A DNA stretch of 43,659 bases from an uncultured Bacteroidales bacterium (GCA_900318175.1 ONJQ01000022.1:1-43659); one strand, 5' to 3'. Numbered from the stretch's first letter, positions 6,511-14,831 are shown. Numbers and translations: made by a program. The notes: generated from the sequence alone by a model not told the origin.

Positions 6511-7709
6511 GCCGGAGTATCCTCTTACTTCTGATGATAGCAGTGGTGTCTCTCCAAGCCTGTAAGGGCAGGGGAGACACCTCTCCGCTCCCTGTTGCCG
6601 ACACGCTGGCCCATCCTTGCGACACCATCCCGCGCATCTCGGTCACCTTTATCATGGGTCGCGACAATTCGGCCTACAACCCCTACTACTCCCTTGCCAA
6701 CCAATATTACCGCCTCAACCCCGACGAGCGCACCGAGGTGGTGGTCGATTCCCTCACCGCCCTGAGTCAGGTGCTCGACTGGCTCCGCCTTCATCCTGCC
6801 GACAACGGACTTCCTTACGGCCTTGTCAACATAGTAAGCCATGGCAACGAGTTTGTCGACCTCCAGATGACTGTCACCCCCGATGGCTCCCGCACCTCGG
6901 CCGAAAGTCTCTGCCAGGCCTTGGCCGACAGCCTTCTTCTCCCTCCGGACAGCACCATTGTGGACTGTCACACCCTCATCTACCTCCACGGTTGTGCCGT
7001 GGGGCAGAACCAGTCGCTCCTCGACGGCTTGGCCCATGCTTTCGGCAACCGCGCCACCGTCAAGGCCTCCAAGCACTTCGAGTACTATGCCTACCTTTCC
7101 GCCAACCGCAATCCCCAGTCCATCCGGCATTATTTTGCCCGCACATGGTACGCCTTCTATCATCCCGATTCTGACTACAACGAGGCTGCCCTTGTGCAGC
7201 AGTTGCGTCGCCGCTACCCCGCCGACACCACCCATTGGCGCGAAGGGCTCCGTCGCCGCTTGCAGGACAACCCTTCGCAGCTCTACCACTATAGTTTCGT
7301 CGTCCCCTGTCTGTGGGATGAAGTCTATGCCTCGCCTGCCGATATGCCTCTTGTCAACACCCGTGCACGTCGCAGCCAATGGGTGGCCGGCAATGCCGAC
7401 TTTCGCAGTCTCTTGGCTCGTACCCATATCCCGCAAGACTATTTCCAAGTCAAATTCTATCGCCGAACCTATCTCATCTCTGACGACAGCCTGGCTCTCG
7501 GTCTCCATATCAAAGCGCGTGCCGGGGTCATCTGCCTTATCCAGCCCCTCGTGGCGGAAGACACCACAGGCAACCCCTTCACACCCTTTTGTCCCCAGCC
7601 TAACGACACGGCGGTCTTTGCCTTTTCGCAAAATGCCCACATCCTCTTGCCATCTTCTTTTCAATATATCCTTGGCATGCCCGGCAGTCCGGTGCCGCCT
7701 TTTCTGTAG
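6507..7709 (+). CDS. Lipoprotein with possible clan CD (caspase-like) His/Cys dyad
   Basis: A 400-aa protein with a lipoprotein signal: a hydrophobic stretch and the lipobox SLQAC with Cys19. No family was recognised. Two segments have the layout of clan CD peptidases (caspases, gingipains, CHAT): a hydrophobic strand then His-Gly (LVNIVSHGN, H112), and 51 residues later a hydrophobic strand then Gly-Cys (TLIYLHGCAVG, C163). In caspases these are the catalytic pair at about the same spacing. The rest (170-400) is Arg- and Tyr-rich without clear motifs. The ATG overlaps the stop of the VIT-VWA-TonB gene, so both are made together and probably act together at the cell envelope. The peptidase reading is inference. 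Confidence 0.75.
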   Translation: MSRSILLLLMIAVVSLQACKGRGDTSPLPVADTLAHPCDTIPRISVTFIMGRDNSAYNPYYSLANQYYRLNPDERTEVVVDSLTALSQVLDWLRLHPADNGLPYGLVNIVSHGNEFVDLQMTVTPDGSRTSAESLCQALADSLLLPPDSTIVDCHTLIYLHGCAVGQNQSLLDGLAHAFGNRATVKASKHFEYYAYLSANRNPQSIRHYFARTWYAFYHPDSDYNEAALVQQLRRRYPADTTHWREGLRRRLQDNPSQLYHYSFVVPCLWDEVYASPADMPLVNTRARRSQWVAGNADFRSLLARTHIPQDYFQVKFYRRTYLISDDSLALGLHIKARAGVICLIQPLVAEDTTGNPFTPFCPQPNDTAVFAFSQNAHILLPSSFQYILGMPGSPVPPFL

Positions 7710-7851
7710 TATTAAGGATTAAGTGTCAAACCACTGAAAGTGGACTCTTTATCATTCGCTCGAATGACAAAAATCGCTGCTAAGTGTAATAAATCCACCC
7801 TCTTCTGCGTTTATTGAATAAAAGAGTTCACCATCCAAAAACACATCAGTC

Positions 7852-8913
7852 ATGAAACAAATTGTATCAATCCTCGCTTCTGTCATTCTTGCCATCACCC
7901 TCTCGGCGCAGAATCTCGTCTCCGTCAGCGGTGCTGTCTGTGAGACCTCCAATGGCTGCAACCCGGCTCCTTATGCCAAGGTGGAGCTGCTCACCCCTGA
8001 CGGCAAAATCGTCGTCAACACCCAGTGCGACGGAGAGGGGAACTATCGCCTTCAAGCCCCTGCGGGCAAATACCATCTCCGTGTATCCTCCGTGGGCTAT
8101 TACCCCACAGGGCGCGACCTGTCGCTCGTGCAGGATATGCAGTTGGACACCATCAAGCTTTTCCCCGACGGGCCTGCGTCTGTATTGGGTGTCGAAATAT
8201 TCCCTATCAAAGGCATGAACGTCCAAGAGTTGTACGACTTCAACCGCGGCCATTGCGTCACCACAACCGAGGGCTTCTATCGTGCCGCCCGCCATGCTGT
8301 GTCGTTCCGGATAGACGTCTATCACCCATTTGTCCGAACCAGAAATACAGCCATTTATTCTGAGGCGGGCTACACCTTCCACTTCAAGCCCCGCTTGGGC
8401 GGCTGGGGCCTCCATGCCGGCTGGGAGGGTGCCCAGTTTGGTGACCTCCGCCAAGATGTGTGGAACGCCTATATGGTAGGTGTTGAATATGAGCGTTTCC
8501 GTCCCAACGGACACATGTATCATTTCCGTCTGCTCTATCGCTACAGCTCTAATATTGGAATCCCCATCTTTTTCTCTTTCGATTGGGACATCCCGCGTCT
8601 TTTCGGTATTAAAGGTCTCTCATTCTGCGGCTACCTTGATATATGGGGTGATGAATACTACTATGGCGGAGAAGATGGGGGTGCTAAGGGCCAGCTGGGT
8701 AGTCTGCGCCTCGAACCTCATGTGTGGTACAACCTCAGCCACCTGTGGAGTTCACAGGGCAAAGACCATTACATGGGGCGCGAAGGGCTTGGGGTTTTCT
8801 TCAAACTGCCCATCAATTACTATAATCCCGGAGGCTGGCACTATGGTGATACCTACTACCGCAACGGGTATTTCAATTTCACCCCCTGCCTCGGCCTCCG
8901 ATGGGACTTCTAA
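7852..8913 (+). CDS. Outer-membrane barrel protein with regulatory-like N domain (DUF5020-like)
   Basis: A 353-aa protein with a signal peptide (~1-19, ending LSAQN). Residues ~24-105 look like a carboxypeptidase-regulatory-like beta-sandwich (SGAVCETSNGCNPAPYAKVE, GNYRLQAPAGKYHLRVSSVGY). Residues ~130-353 have alternating aromatic strands (GYTFHFKPRLGGWGLHAG, YHFRLLYRY, LSFCGYLDIWGDEYYY) and end in WDF, as expected of a small outer-membrane barrel. This part resembles DUF5020/Tsx-like channels of Bacteroidota, though the match is by eye. The likely place is the outer membrane; the substrate is unknown. No strong promoter motif was found in the 142 bases before it. Confidence 0.75.
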   Translation: MKQIVSILASVILAITLSAQNLVSVSGAVCETSNGCNPAPYAKVELLTPDGKIVVNTQCDGEGNYRLQAPAGKYHLRVSSVGYYPTGRDLSLVQDMQLDTIKLFPDGPASVLGVEIFPIKGMNVQELYDFNRGHCVTTTEGFYRAARHAVSFRIDVYHPFVRTRNTAIYSEAGYTFHFKPRLGGWGLHAGWEGAQFGDLRQDVWNAYMVGVEYERFRPNGHMYHFRLLYRYSSNIGIPIFFSFDWDIPRLFGIKGLSFCGYLDIWGDEYYYGGEDGGAKGQLGSLRLEPHVWYNLSHLWSSQGKDHYMGREGLGVFFKLPINYYNPGGWHYGDTYYRNGYFNFTPCLGLRWDF

Positions 8914-8923
8914 TGTGCATCCC

Positions 8924-9727
8924 ATGAGCGAACACTGGGACATATACGCCGACTGGAACCCGTGGCACGGCTGCACCAAAATTAGTCCGGGCTGCAAATA
9001 CTGCTATGTCTATCGTCAGGATGAGATGTACGGCAGCGAGATAGGCAGCGATGTGGCCCGCAAAACCGCCAACTTCAATCTGCCGTTGAAACGCCGTCGC
9101 GACAGGAGCTACAAGATACCCTCCGGCCGTATGGTTTTCACTTGCTTCACCTCCGACTTCCTCCTGCAGGACGCCGACCCCTGGCGTCCTGAGTGCTGGG
9201 CCATGATGCGAGAGCGCTCCGACCTGTGGTTTTACTTCTTCACCAAACGCATAGACCGCTTTATGGAGTGCATCCCTCCCGACTGGGGCGACGGCTACGA
9301 CAATGTGCTGGTGGGCTGCACCGTCGAAAATCAGGCCATGGCCGACTACCGCCTGCCCATCTTCCGTTCGCTCCCCATCAAGCACAAGTCCATCATCGCC
9401 TCGCCGCTGATAGAGGCCATCAACCTCATAGACTATCTGGACGATACGATAGAGGAGGTGAGCACAGGGGGAGAATCTGGTCGCGAGGCGCGCCCCTGCC
9501 ACTACGACTGGGTGCTCGACCTGCGCCGCCAATGCATTGTGAAAAATGTGCCCTTCCGTTTCCACCAGACCGGTGCCCGTTTTGTCAAGGACGGCAAGAT
9601 GTACTATGTGCGCCGTCCCTTCCAGCTCAGCCAGGCCCACAAGGCCAACATCGACTACCGCATAGGCCGTTTCTATGCCCCCGAGACCGCCCGATGGCAG
9701 TGGAGCGATGACGACTACACACATTGA
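8924..9727 (+). CDS. DUF5131 (phage Gp37/Gp68-like), radical-SAM-like protein
   Basis: A 267-aa protein. The N-terminus carries WNPWHGCTKISPGCKYCYV, the hallmark of the Gp37/Gp68 family, with C17, C24 and C27 as probable iron-sulfur ligands (CX6CX2C). Other family segments are FTCFTSDFLL (~73-82), WFYFFTKR (~100-107), NVLVGCTVENQ (~127-137) and VSTGGESG (~181-188). The reaction is unknown; members occur in phages and bacterial chromosomes. ATG 8924 is used; a GTG nine bases upstream is possible, and the frame is open much further into the previous gene, which is not meaningful. It starts 10 bases after the barrel gene, so they may be co-transcribed. Confidence 0.88.
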   Translation: MSEHWDIYADWNPWHGCTKISPGCKYCYVYRQDEMYGSEIGSDVARKTANFNLPLKRRRDRSYKIPSGRMVFTCFTSDFLLQDADPWRPECWAMMRERSDLWFYFFTKRIDRFMECIPPDWGDGYDNVLVGCTVENQAMADYRLPIFRSLPIKHKSIIASPLIEAINLIDYLDDTIEEVSTGGESGREARPCHYDWVLDLRRQCIVKNVPFRFHQTGARFVKDGKMYYVRRPFQLSQAHKANIDYRIGRFYAPETARWQWSDDDYTH

Positions 9728-9755
9728 AAAAAAAACATTATTTGAAAAAAAATAG

Positions 9756-9763
9756 TATCTTTG
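9756..9763 (+). promoter_or_regulatory. -7 element of the DUF3078 gene
   Basis: TATCTTTG matches TAnnTTTG. The start codon lies 90 bases downstream, leaving an untranslated leader of about 85 bases. T/A-rich sequence precedes it without an obvious -33 at ideal spacing. Confidence 0.65.
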
Positions 9764-9853
9764 CATTTCGAAACACAAGCGTGATTTCGAGTCATTGCTT
9801 GTGCCTCTGCACCTGTAGAAGAGAAAATTAACAACATAAAACAACTATAAACA

Positions 9854-10957
9854 ATGAAAAAAGTCATTACACTTTGCACAACCCTGCTGATGGTTGTCGC
9901 CATGGCTTCGGCCCAAGATGAGTCAACAAGTCTCGTAAAAGGAGGTTCGTGGACCACTACCAGTACCCCGGCCTTGAAGATTAGCGAGTTCTTCTTTAAC
10001 AACTGGGCTACGGCAGGTAACTCACAAATCGACGCTACCGCCACTTTCTTCGGTAATTACAAGTACACCCATCCCAGATATGTGTGGGACAACATCGCCG
10101 ACCTGGCCTACGGCTATGCTTGGCAGGACCTCGACGACAGTCCCGAACTGCCTTTCTTCGAGACCCGCCGCAAGAGTAACGATAAGATTGACCTTACCAG
10201 TGCCATTTCGTGGAATGCCTATCGCGGTTGGGGCGCCAGCTTCACGGCCAACCTCAAGACCCAGTTCGGCAAAGGCTATGAATATAAGGGCGTTGGTGCC
10301 AATCAGACCGAGAAGGTTATCTCCGATTTCTTTGCCCCGGCATACTTGACTACGGCTCTTTCTTTCGAACACAAGCGCACCGATTGGTCTGTTTCCCTTT
10401 CATTCTTGACAGGTAAGACCACTTTCGTCTACAACAACTCGTTGATTGCTGCCGGACGCACCTATGGAGTCCTCCAGGATCCGGATAAGTTCAACAAGAA
10501 AGACCCCTCGACGTTTAGACACGCTTACTTCGCTCTTGGTAGCTATGTGAAACTCCAGTACTTGAAAAAAGATGTGCTGCCCAACCTCGACCTCTATGCC
10601 CGTGCAGAACTCTTCTATGATTACAAGAAACCGAAGCATATGGCATGGGATGCCATCGATGCTTTCGTGGCAGACCCGGAGAATCCCGATCTCGCTCCTA
10701 CCAAGGACTACTCGCTTTCCGACGGTGAGACATGGGCCGACCTCCAAGGCAAGAACTGGCTGGCCAAGCGCGTCTTTGAAACCGATATGGATCTCGAACT
10801 GAAGATTGACTACCGTCTGTCAAGCCACATTGCAGTGAACTTTGCCACCAACCTGAAATGGGATACCGACTTCAGCGGCATGGGCAAGTGGGGACACTGG
10901 CAAGTGTATCAAATGGCCGGTGTACAGATCTTCTTCAACTGGAAAACTGGTAACTAA
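9854..10957 (+). CDS. DUF3078 outer-membrane protein
   Basis: A 367-aa protein with a signal peptide (~1-21, ending MASAQ). It opens the mature part with the DUF3078 pattern (ISEFFFNNWATAGNSQI, ~43-59; a Trp-Ala-x-Gly-Gly/Asn-like motif) and continues as regularly spaced amphipathic strands rich in Tyr, Trp and Phe, ending in IFFNWKTGN. The family is confined mainly to Bacteroidota and is predicted to be an outer-membrane beta-barrel; its function is not established. It is transcribed alone, with a promoter at 9756-9763 and a terminator at 10985-11018. Confidence 0.88.
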   Translation: MKKVITLCTTLLMVVAMASAQDESTSLVKGGSWTTTSTPALKISEFFFNNWATAGNSQIDATATFFGNYKYTHPRYVWDNIADLAYGYAWQDLDDSPELPFFETRRKSNDKIDLTSAISWNAYRGWGASFTANLKTQFGKGYEYKGVGANQTEKVISDFFAPAYLTTALSFEHKRTDWSVSLSFLTGKTTFVYNNSLIAAGRTYGVLQDPDKFNKKDPSTFRHAYFALGSYVKLQYLKKDVLPNLDLYARAELFYDYKKPKHMAWDAIDAFVADPENPDLAPTKDYSLSDGETWADLQGKNWLAKRVFETDMDLELKIDYRLSSHIAVNFATNLKWDTDFSGMGKWGHWQVYQMAGVQIFFNWKTGN

Positions 10958-10984
10958 TTTTTTATGATGATGTAATATATTGAG

Positions 10985-11018
10985 AGGAGTCTTCGACCTG
11001 TTCGGGGACTCCTTTTTT
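10985..11018 (+). terminator. Terminator after the DUF3078 gene
   Basis: The stem AGGAGTC/GACTCCT (10985-10991 with 11007-11013) is followed by a run of T, 28 bases after the stop codon. Confidence 0.8.
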
Positions 11019-11160
11019 CAGTACTTACGCCTCGTTGCCGGACGGGCCGACCACAGGTGATAACAGGTAGAATAGTTGAGGCCGTAGAGGCAACGGCACA
11101 ATAAAATGAGACGGCTTACGTTATACGTTATAAGAAATCAATAACAATGCAGTAAGATAT

Positions 11161-12357
11161 ATGAAAATATTAGTTCTTAATTGTGGTAGTTCGTCGTTGA
11201 AATATCAATTGATTGATGTTGACACGCAGAAAGTATTAACCAAAGGGCTCTTGGAGCGTATAGGTCTGGAGATGGGTGTCTTCTCCTACACCAGCAAGGG
11301 CGAGAAACACGTAACAGAATGCCCCATCCCCAATCACACTGAGGGGTTGAAGATGGTGATGAATGCACTGGTAGACCCTGCTACGGGTGTGGTGGAATCG
11401 ATTAAGGAAGTGTCCGCAGTGGGCCACCGCTTTGCCCACGGCGGCGAATTCTTTAAACAGAGTGTGCTCATCACCCCGCAGGTGCTGGAACAGGCCCGTT
11501 CACTGACGGGGCTGGCTCCCCTGCACATCCCTGGCAATATTATGGGTGTGGAGGCTATGGAGACCGTGCTGCCCGGCGTGCCGCAGGTGGCAGTGTTCGA
11601 CACTGCCTTCAATCTGACCATTGAACCCAAAAACTACCTTTATGGCATTCCATACGAGTACTACGAGCAGTACGGCATTCGCCGCTATGGATTCCACGGC
11701 ACCAGCCACCGCTTTGTTGCCAAGAAGGGCGCCAAACTGGCAGGAAAGTACTGGAAAGACCTGAAGATTATCAGCTGTCATCTGGGTAGTGGCGCGAGCA
11801 TCTGTGCCATAGACCACGGCAAGAGCGTGAACAACAGCATGGGCATGACCTCGTTGGAGGGATTGACCATGGGTTCGCGGTGCGGCGATATAGATGTGGG
11901 TGCTTTGCTTTACCTGATGGAAAAAGCCGAGCTGAGCGTGCAGGAGACGAACGACATCCTGTACAAGAAGAGCGGATTGGTTGGCTTGACTGGTGGAGCA
12001 CAGGATATGCGCGACATCTGGGCAGGACGCAATAACGGCGACCAGCGTTGCATCTACGCCTTCGATGTGTTTGCGCAGCGTTGTAAGAAGTATATCGGAG
12101 CCTTTGCCGCCCAAATGAATGGTTGCGACCTGCTTATCTTCACTGGCGGCATAGGCGAGAATGCCTGGTTCATGCGTCACGCCATCCTGCAGGATATGGA
12201 CTGGCTGGGCATAGAGGTGGACATGGAGCTGAACGACCGCACATCTGGCGAGGATGCTATCATCTCGGTGCCAGGTGCACGCGTCACCACAGCCGTGGTT
12301 ACCACCGACGAGGAACTGGCCATTGCTATCGATACCTACAAGATTGTTACAGCCTGA
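11161..12357 (+). CDS. ackA: Acetate kinase
   Basis: A 398-aa protein, full family length (about 400). It converts acetyl phosphate + ADP to acetate + ATP in the cytoplasm, the last ATP-yielding step of acetate fermentation. Family motifs: N-terminal VLNCGSSSLKYQL, the VGHRFAHGG segment (~87-95), VFDTAFN (~146-152), RRYGFHGTSHRFV (~174-186), LGSGASICAI (~208-217), GGIGENAWFMR (~329-339). It starts with MKILVLN at ATG 11161. The usual partner phosphotransacetylase (pta) is not in this window; a DUF1905 gene follows with almost no gap. No TAnnTTTG box was recognised in the ~140 bases upstream. Confidence 0.97.
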   Translation: MKILVLNCGSSSLKYQLIDVDTQKVLTKGLLERIGLEMGVFSYTSKGEKHVTECPIPNHTEGLKMVMNALVDPATGVVESIKEVSAVGHRFAHGGEFFKQSVLITPQVLEQARSLTGLAPLHIPGNIMGVEAMETVLPGVPQVAVFDTAFNLTIEPKNYLYGIPYEYYEQYGIRRYGFHGTSHRFVAKKGAKLAGKYWKDLKIISCHLGSGASICAIDHGKSVNNSMGMTSLEGLTMGSRCGDIDVGALLYLMEKAELSVQETNDILYKKSGLVGLTGGAQDMRDIWAGRNNGDQRCIYAFDVFAQRCKKYIGAFAAQMNGCDLLIFTGGIGENAWFMRHAILQDMDWLGIEVDMELNDRTSGEDAIISVPGARVTTAVVTTDEELAIAIDTYKIVTA

Positions 12358-12363
12358 GTGCCT

Positions 12364-12636
12364 ATGTACCGTTTCCGAGCAGTGTTGGTGCAGAATGAGG
12401 GGATGGATGCTGCCTACGTGGTTGTTCCCATTGACATGCGCAAGGAATTCGGCAAGGGAAGACTGAAGGTTCATGCCACCTTTGACGGAGTGCCTTACGA
12501 CGGGAGCATTGTCAACATGGGCGTGAAGGATGCCCACGGCGAGATTTGCTACCTTATTGGGGTTACCAAAGCCATCCGCAAGCAGATAGGAAAAACCTTC
12601 GGTGACGAGGTGGAGGTGACCTTTGAGCCCGCTTAA
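12364..12636 (+). CDS. DUF1905 domain protein
   Basis: A 90-aa protein made of one DUF1905 domain, a small beta-barrel-like fold. It shows YRFRAVLVQNEGMDAAYVVV, the VPIDMRKEFGKGR segment, GVPYDGSIVNMG, and the typical ICYLIGVTKAIRKQIGKTFG ending. The function is unknown. The ATG at 12364 lies 6 bases after the ackA stop; a GTG at 12358 directly after that stop also opens the frame. The closeness suggests translational coupling with ackA. Many DUF1905 proteins carry a further YdeI/OmdA-like C-terminal region that is lacking here. Confidence 0.85.
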   Translation: MYRFRAVLVQNEGMDAAYVVVPIDMRKEFGKGRLKVHATFDGVPYDGSIVNMGVKDAHGEICYLIGVTKAIRKQIGKTFGDEVEVTFEPA

Positions 12637-12794
12637 AGCATCTCCTTGGTAGTGGCGAAAAAGCAACACGCTGCATGCCGCAAGGAACGTTGAGACAGGG
12701 AGTAGCAGGCAGGGTGAGAGCCTGTTTCGCAGTGAGTGACAGCAAGGCAAGTACAGAGTTTTTGAATTATTTCTGTTATATCATTTTTTTTTAG

Positions 12795-12802
12795 TATTTT
12801 TG
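12795..12802 (+). promoter_or_regulatory. -7 element directly before the PqqD-like gene
   Basis: TATTTTTG fits TAnnTTTG and is followed by only four bases before the ATG at 12807. Since transcription in Bacteroidota starts a few bases after this element, the transcript would have almost no leader. Confidence 0.65.
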
Positions 12803-12806
12803 CAGC

Positions 12807-13079
12807 ATGAAAATCAATCCTATTTTTAAGGTCCGCAAAGTGGCGGGCGAGAACATCATCCTTTTACAAGGAAAGAACAACGGGGACATGACCCGTGTAG
12901 TTGCTTTTAACGAGTCGGCTTTGCTGATGTGGGATTCACTGCAAGGCAAAGACTTCACCATCGATGACGCTGTGGCCGTCTTGTTGGACAATTATAACGT
13001 AGACGAGGCTACAGCCCGCACCGATGCTGAGAAGTGGGCACAGACCATCCGCGAGAACGGTCTTTTGCTGCCTGAATAA
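12807..13079 (+). CDS. PqqD-family peptide-binding chaperone-like protein
   Basis: A 90-aa protein matching the small PqqD fold: MKINPIFKVRKVAGENIILL, then VVAFNESALLMWDSL (~31-45), where N-E-S/T-A-x-x-x-W is the family signature, and a helical C-terminal half (DDAVAVLLDNYNVDE...ENGLLLPE). PqqD proteins bind the leader of a precursor peptide and present it to a modifying enzyme; many Bacteroidota copies are without a known substrate. It heads a run with an HPr-kinase-like gene (3-base gap) and a signal-peptidase/VanZ fusion. The start codon lies almost on the predicted transcription start. Confidence 0.85.
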   Translation: MKINPIFKVRKVAGENIILLQGKNNGDMTRVVAFNESALLMWDSLQGKDFTIDDAVAVLLDNYNVDEATARTDAEKWAQTIRENGLLLPE

Positions 13080-13082
13080 TAA

Positions 13083-13967
13083 ATGTGTGCCATGCCTGAC
13101 AGTATATCATTCTTGATAGCGGGACATAAGTTCCGCGTGGTAGGCGACAAAGAGTCCGCAATGCTGAGAGCCATGCCGGGCTTCCCTGTGTTTGTTGCCG
13201 AGTATGACGAGCCCGAATGGCAAGTGGTGTTTGGACGGACGTTTGAGAAACCCGACGAGTGGAAGGAACTCTACAACTTCGTGTTCGAGGCCGACATCAT
13301 GTCGTGCAAGTTTGCCCGTAAGGGTGATGTCTACTACTTCGTCATGGAGCCATACGACAAGGCTATTCCTCCGCTGCGGATGCGCTATGTGAGCGGAAGC
13401 AACGAGGTGGAGGCCACGGAGGGTGCAGATCGCGACATGCTGCGTTTTGCCCTCTGGATGGCCTTGGGTCTCCTCTCCATGTCGAGCAAGATGTTGTTAA
13501 TCCATTCCTCCACCATCGTCCACCAAGGACGCGCCGTGCTGTTTCTCGGTGAATCGGGTACAGGTAAGAGCACTCACACCCGCTTGTGGCTGAAGAGCAT
13601 CCCTGACGCCCATCTGCTCAATGACGACAGCCCCGTGCTGGCAGTGGAGAACGGAGAAGCGGTGGTGTACGGCTCGCCCTGGAGCGGCAAGACCCACCAC
13701 TACCACCAGTTGCGTTTCCCGCTGGCAGGTGCGGTGCGCCTGTCTCAGGCTCCTTATAACAGTATCCGCCAGCTTGGCATTGTGGAGGCTTTTTCGGCCA
13801 TTCATCCCTCCTGCCCTCCTGCCCTGGCACAGGACGACAGGTATCAGGACATGATTGTGGACCTGCTGTCCGATGTGTTGAGCACGGTTCCTGTGTTCCA
13901 TCTGGAATGTCTACCCGACGAGGATGCCGCATGGACAAGCCACGACGCCATATTCAAGGCTCGGTAG
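13083..13967 (+). CDS. HPr-kinase-like P-loop protein
   Basis: A 294-aa protein. The C-terminal half has an HPr kinase/phosphorylase-type nucleotide site: HSSTIVHQGRAVLFLGESGT with Walker A GESGTGKST (156-164), then HLLNDDSPVLAVENGE (~182-197; the DD pair is the second HPrK landmark) and GSPWSGKTHH. The N-terminal ~120 residues are not the normal HPrK N-domain. Such HPrK-like proteins are found beside PqqD-like genes in peptide-modification loci (for example lasso-peptide clusters), where they are thought to phosphorylate peptides or other targets. Here it follows the PqqD-like gene by 3 bases. ATG 13083 is used; M4 (13092) is possible. Confidence 0.82.
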   Translation: MCAMPDSISFLIAGHKFRVVGDKESAMLRAMPGFPVFVAEYDEPEWQVVFGRTFEKPDEWKELYNFVFEADIMSCKFARKGDVYYFVMEPYDKAIPPLRMRYVSGSNEVEATEGADRDMLRFALWMALGLLSMSSKMLLIHSSTIVHQGRAVLFLGESGTGKSTHTRLWLKSIPDAHLLNDDSPVLAVENGEAVVYGSPWSGKTHHYHQLRFPLAGAVRLSQAPYNSIRQLGIVEAFSAIHPSCPPALAQDDRYQDMIVDLLSDVLSTVPVFHLECLPDEDAAWTSHDAIFKAR

Positions 13968-13995
13968 TGGTAATAATACTTAATAGTCAGTTACG

Positions 13996-14802
13996 GTGAA
14001 GACAATCCATATATCATTGCCCAATAGCCCCGACAACTTCCTGTTGGTGGAAATGTGCGAGCGGTTGAAGGCCGGACATACGGTGACTATGCTGTTTGGC
14101 GGCAGGAGCATGCAGCCCTTGATCAATGGCAACGGCGACAAAATCACGCTCCGCCCGCTTGCTGCTGACGAGAAATGCCATCCCGGAAAGGTGTATCTCT
14201 TTTTCGATGGCCAGCACTATATTATCCACCGCCTGATGCGAATCAGTGGGAACGATTATGACTTCCGTGGCGACAATTGCTACAAGCATGAGCATGTGCA
14301 CCGCGAGAATGTGCTGGCGCAGTTGATGACCATTATCCGTCCAGACAATTCCGTGGTGGACTGCGAGGGCGAATGGTGGCGTAAGCAGTCGCGCAAGGTG
14401 GTATTGCGCCGCACGGCGAAGAATATCCTGTCGCGCGTGGCAAACCGCAATGCCCGTCGTAAGTGGTCGGTAGTCTATTTTGTGCTTCTGGCAGTGTTGA
14501 TGTGGGCTCCACTTGGTAGACTTGGGGTGCCTTTGAATAATTTTGTCTTCGGCCTACGGTTGGACCACCTGCTGCATGGGCTGATATACTTGCTTTGCCC
14601 CTTCTTTGTGATGGATTTGCTGAAACGGCGCAAGGGAGTGGTGCTCGGGGTGGCTATATTGATTGGTCTTTTCACCGAGTTTGTGCAATATTTGCTCCCC
14701 TTCAGAGGCTTCGACATCAATGACCTGGTCAGCAATTGCCTGGGCAATGTGTTGGGCTGGCTTGCCATCTTGCCTTTCATGATGCGCCGACCCTTCAAAT
14801 AG
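13996..14802 (+). CDS. ER/SipW-type signal-peptidase-like domain fused to VanZ-like membrane domain
   Basis: A 268-aa protein starting at GTG 13996 (no ATG near). The N-terminal part (~25-115) is an S24/S26-type peptidase: FGGRSMQPLI with Ser38, YIIHRL with His78, and FRGDNC with Asp93. This Ser-His-Asp set is that of SipW/Sec11-like signal peptidases rather than the Ser-Lys pair of bacterial LepB. Residues ~155-262 form a VanZ-like domain with about four membrane helices (RLDHLLHGLIYLL, LFTEFVQYLLPFRGFDINDL). The gene follows the HPrK-like gene after 28 bases. It may process a peptide at the inner membrane; no substrate is visible. Each half is clear on its own. Confidence 0.82.
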   Translation: MKTIHISLPNSPDNFLLVEMCERLKAGHTVTMLFGGRSMQPLINGNGDKITLRPLAADEKCHPGKVYLFFDGQHYIIHRLMRISGNDYDFRGDNCYKHEHVHRENVLAQLMTIIRPDNSVVDCEGEWWRKQSRKVVLRRTAKNILSRVANRNARRKWSVVYFVLLAVLMWAPLGRLGVPLNNFVFGLRLDHLLHGLIYLLCPFFVMDLLKRRKGVVLGVAILIGLFTEFVQYLLPFRGFDINDLVSNCLGNVLGWLAILPFMMRRPFK

Positions 14803-14831
14803 AATCTGTTAATCGTAGAATACTTATCATT

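Noticed and set aside
8480-8923. N-terminal extension of the DUF5131 protein by 148 codons
   Set aside because: It lies fully inside the preceding barrel gene in another frame. The DUF5131 family begins at WNPWHGC, close to ATG 8924.
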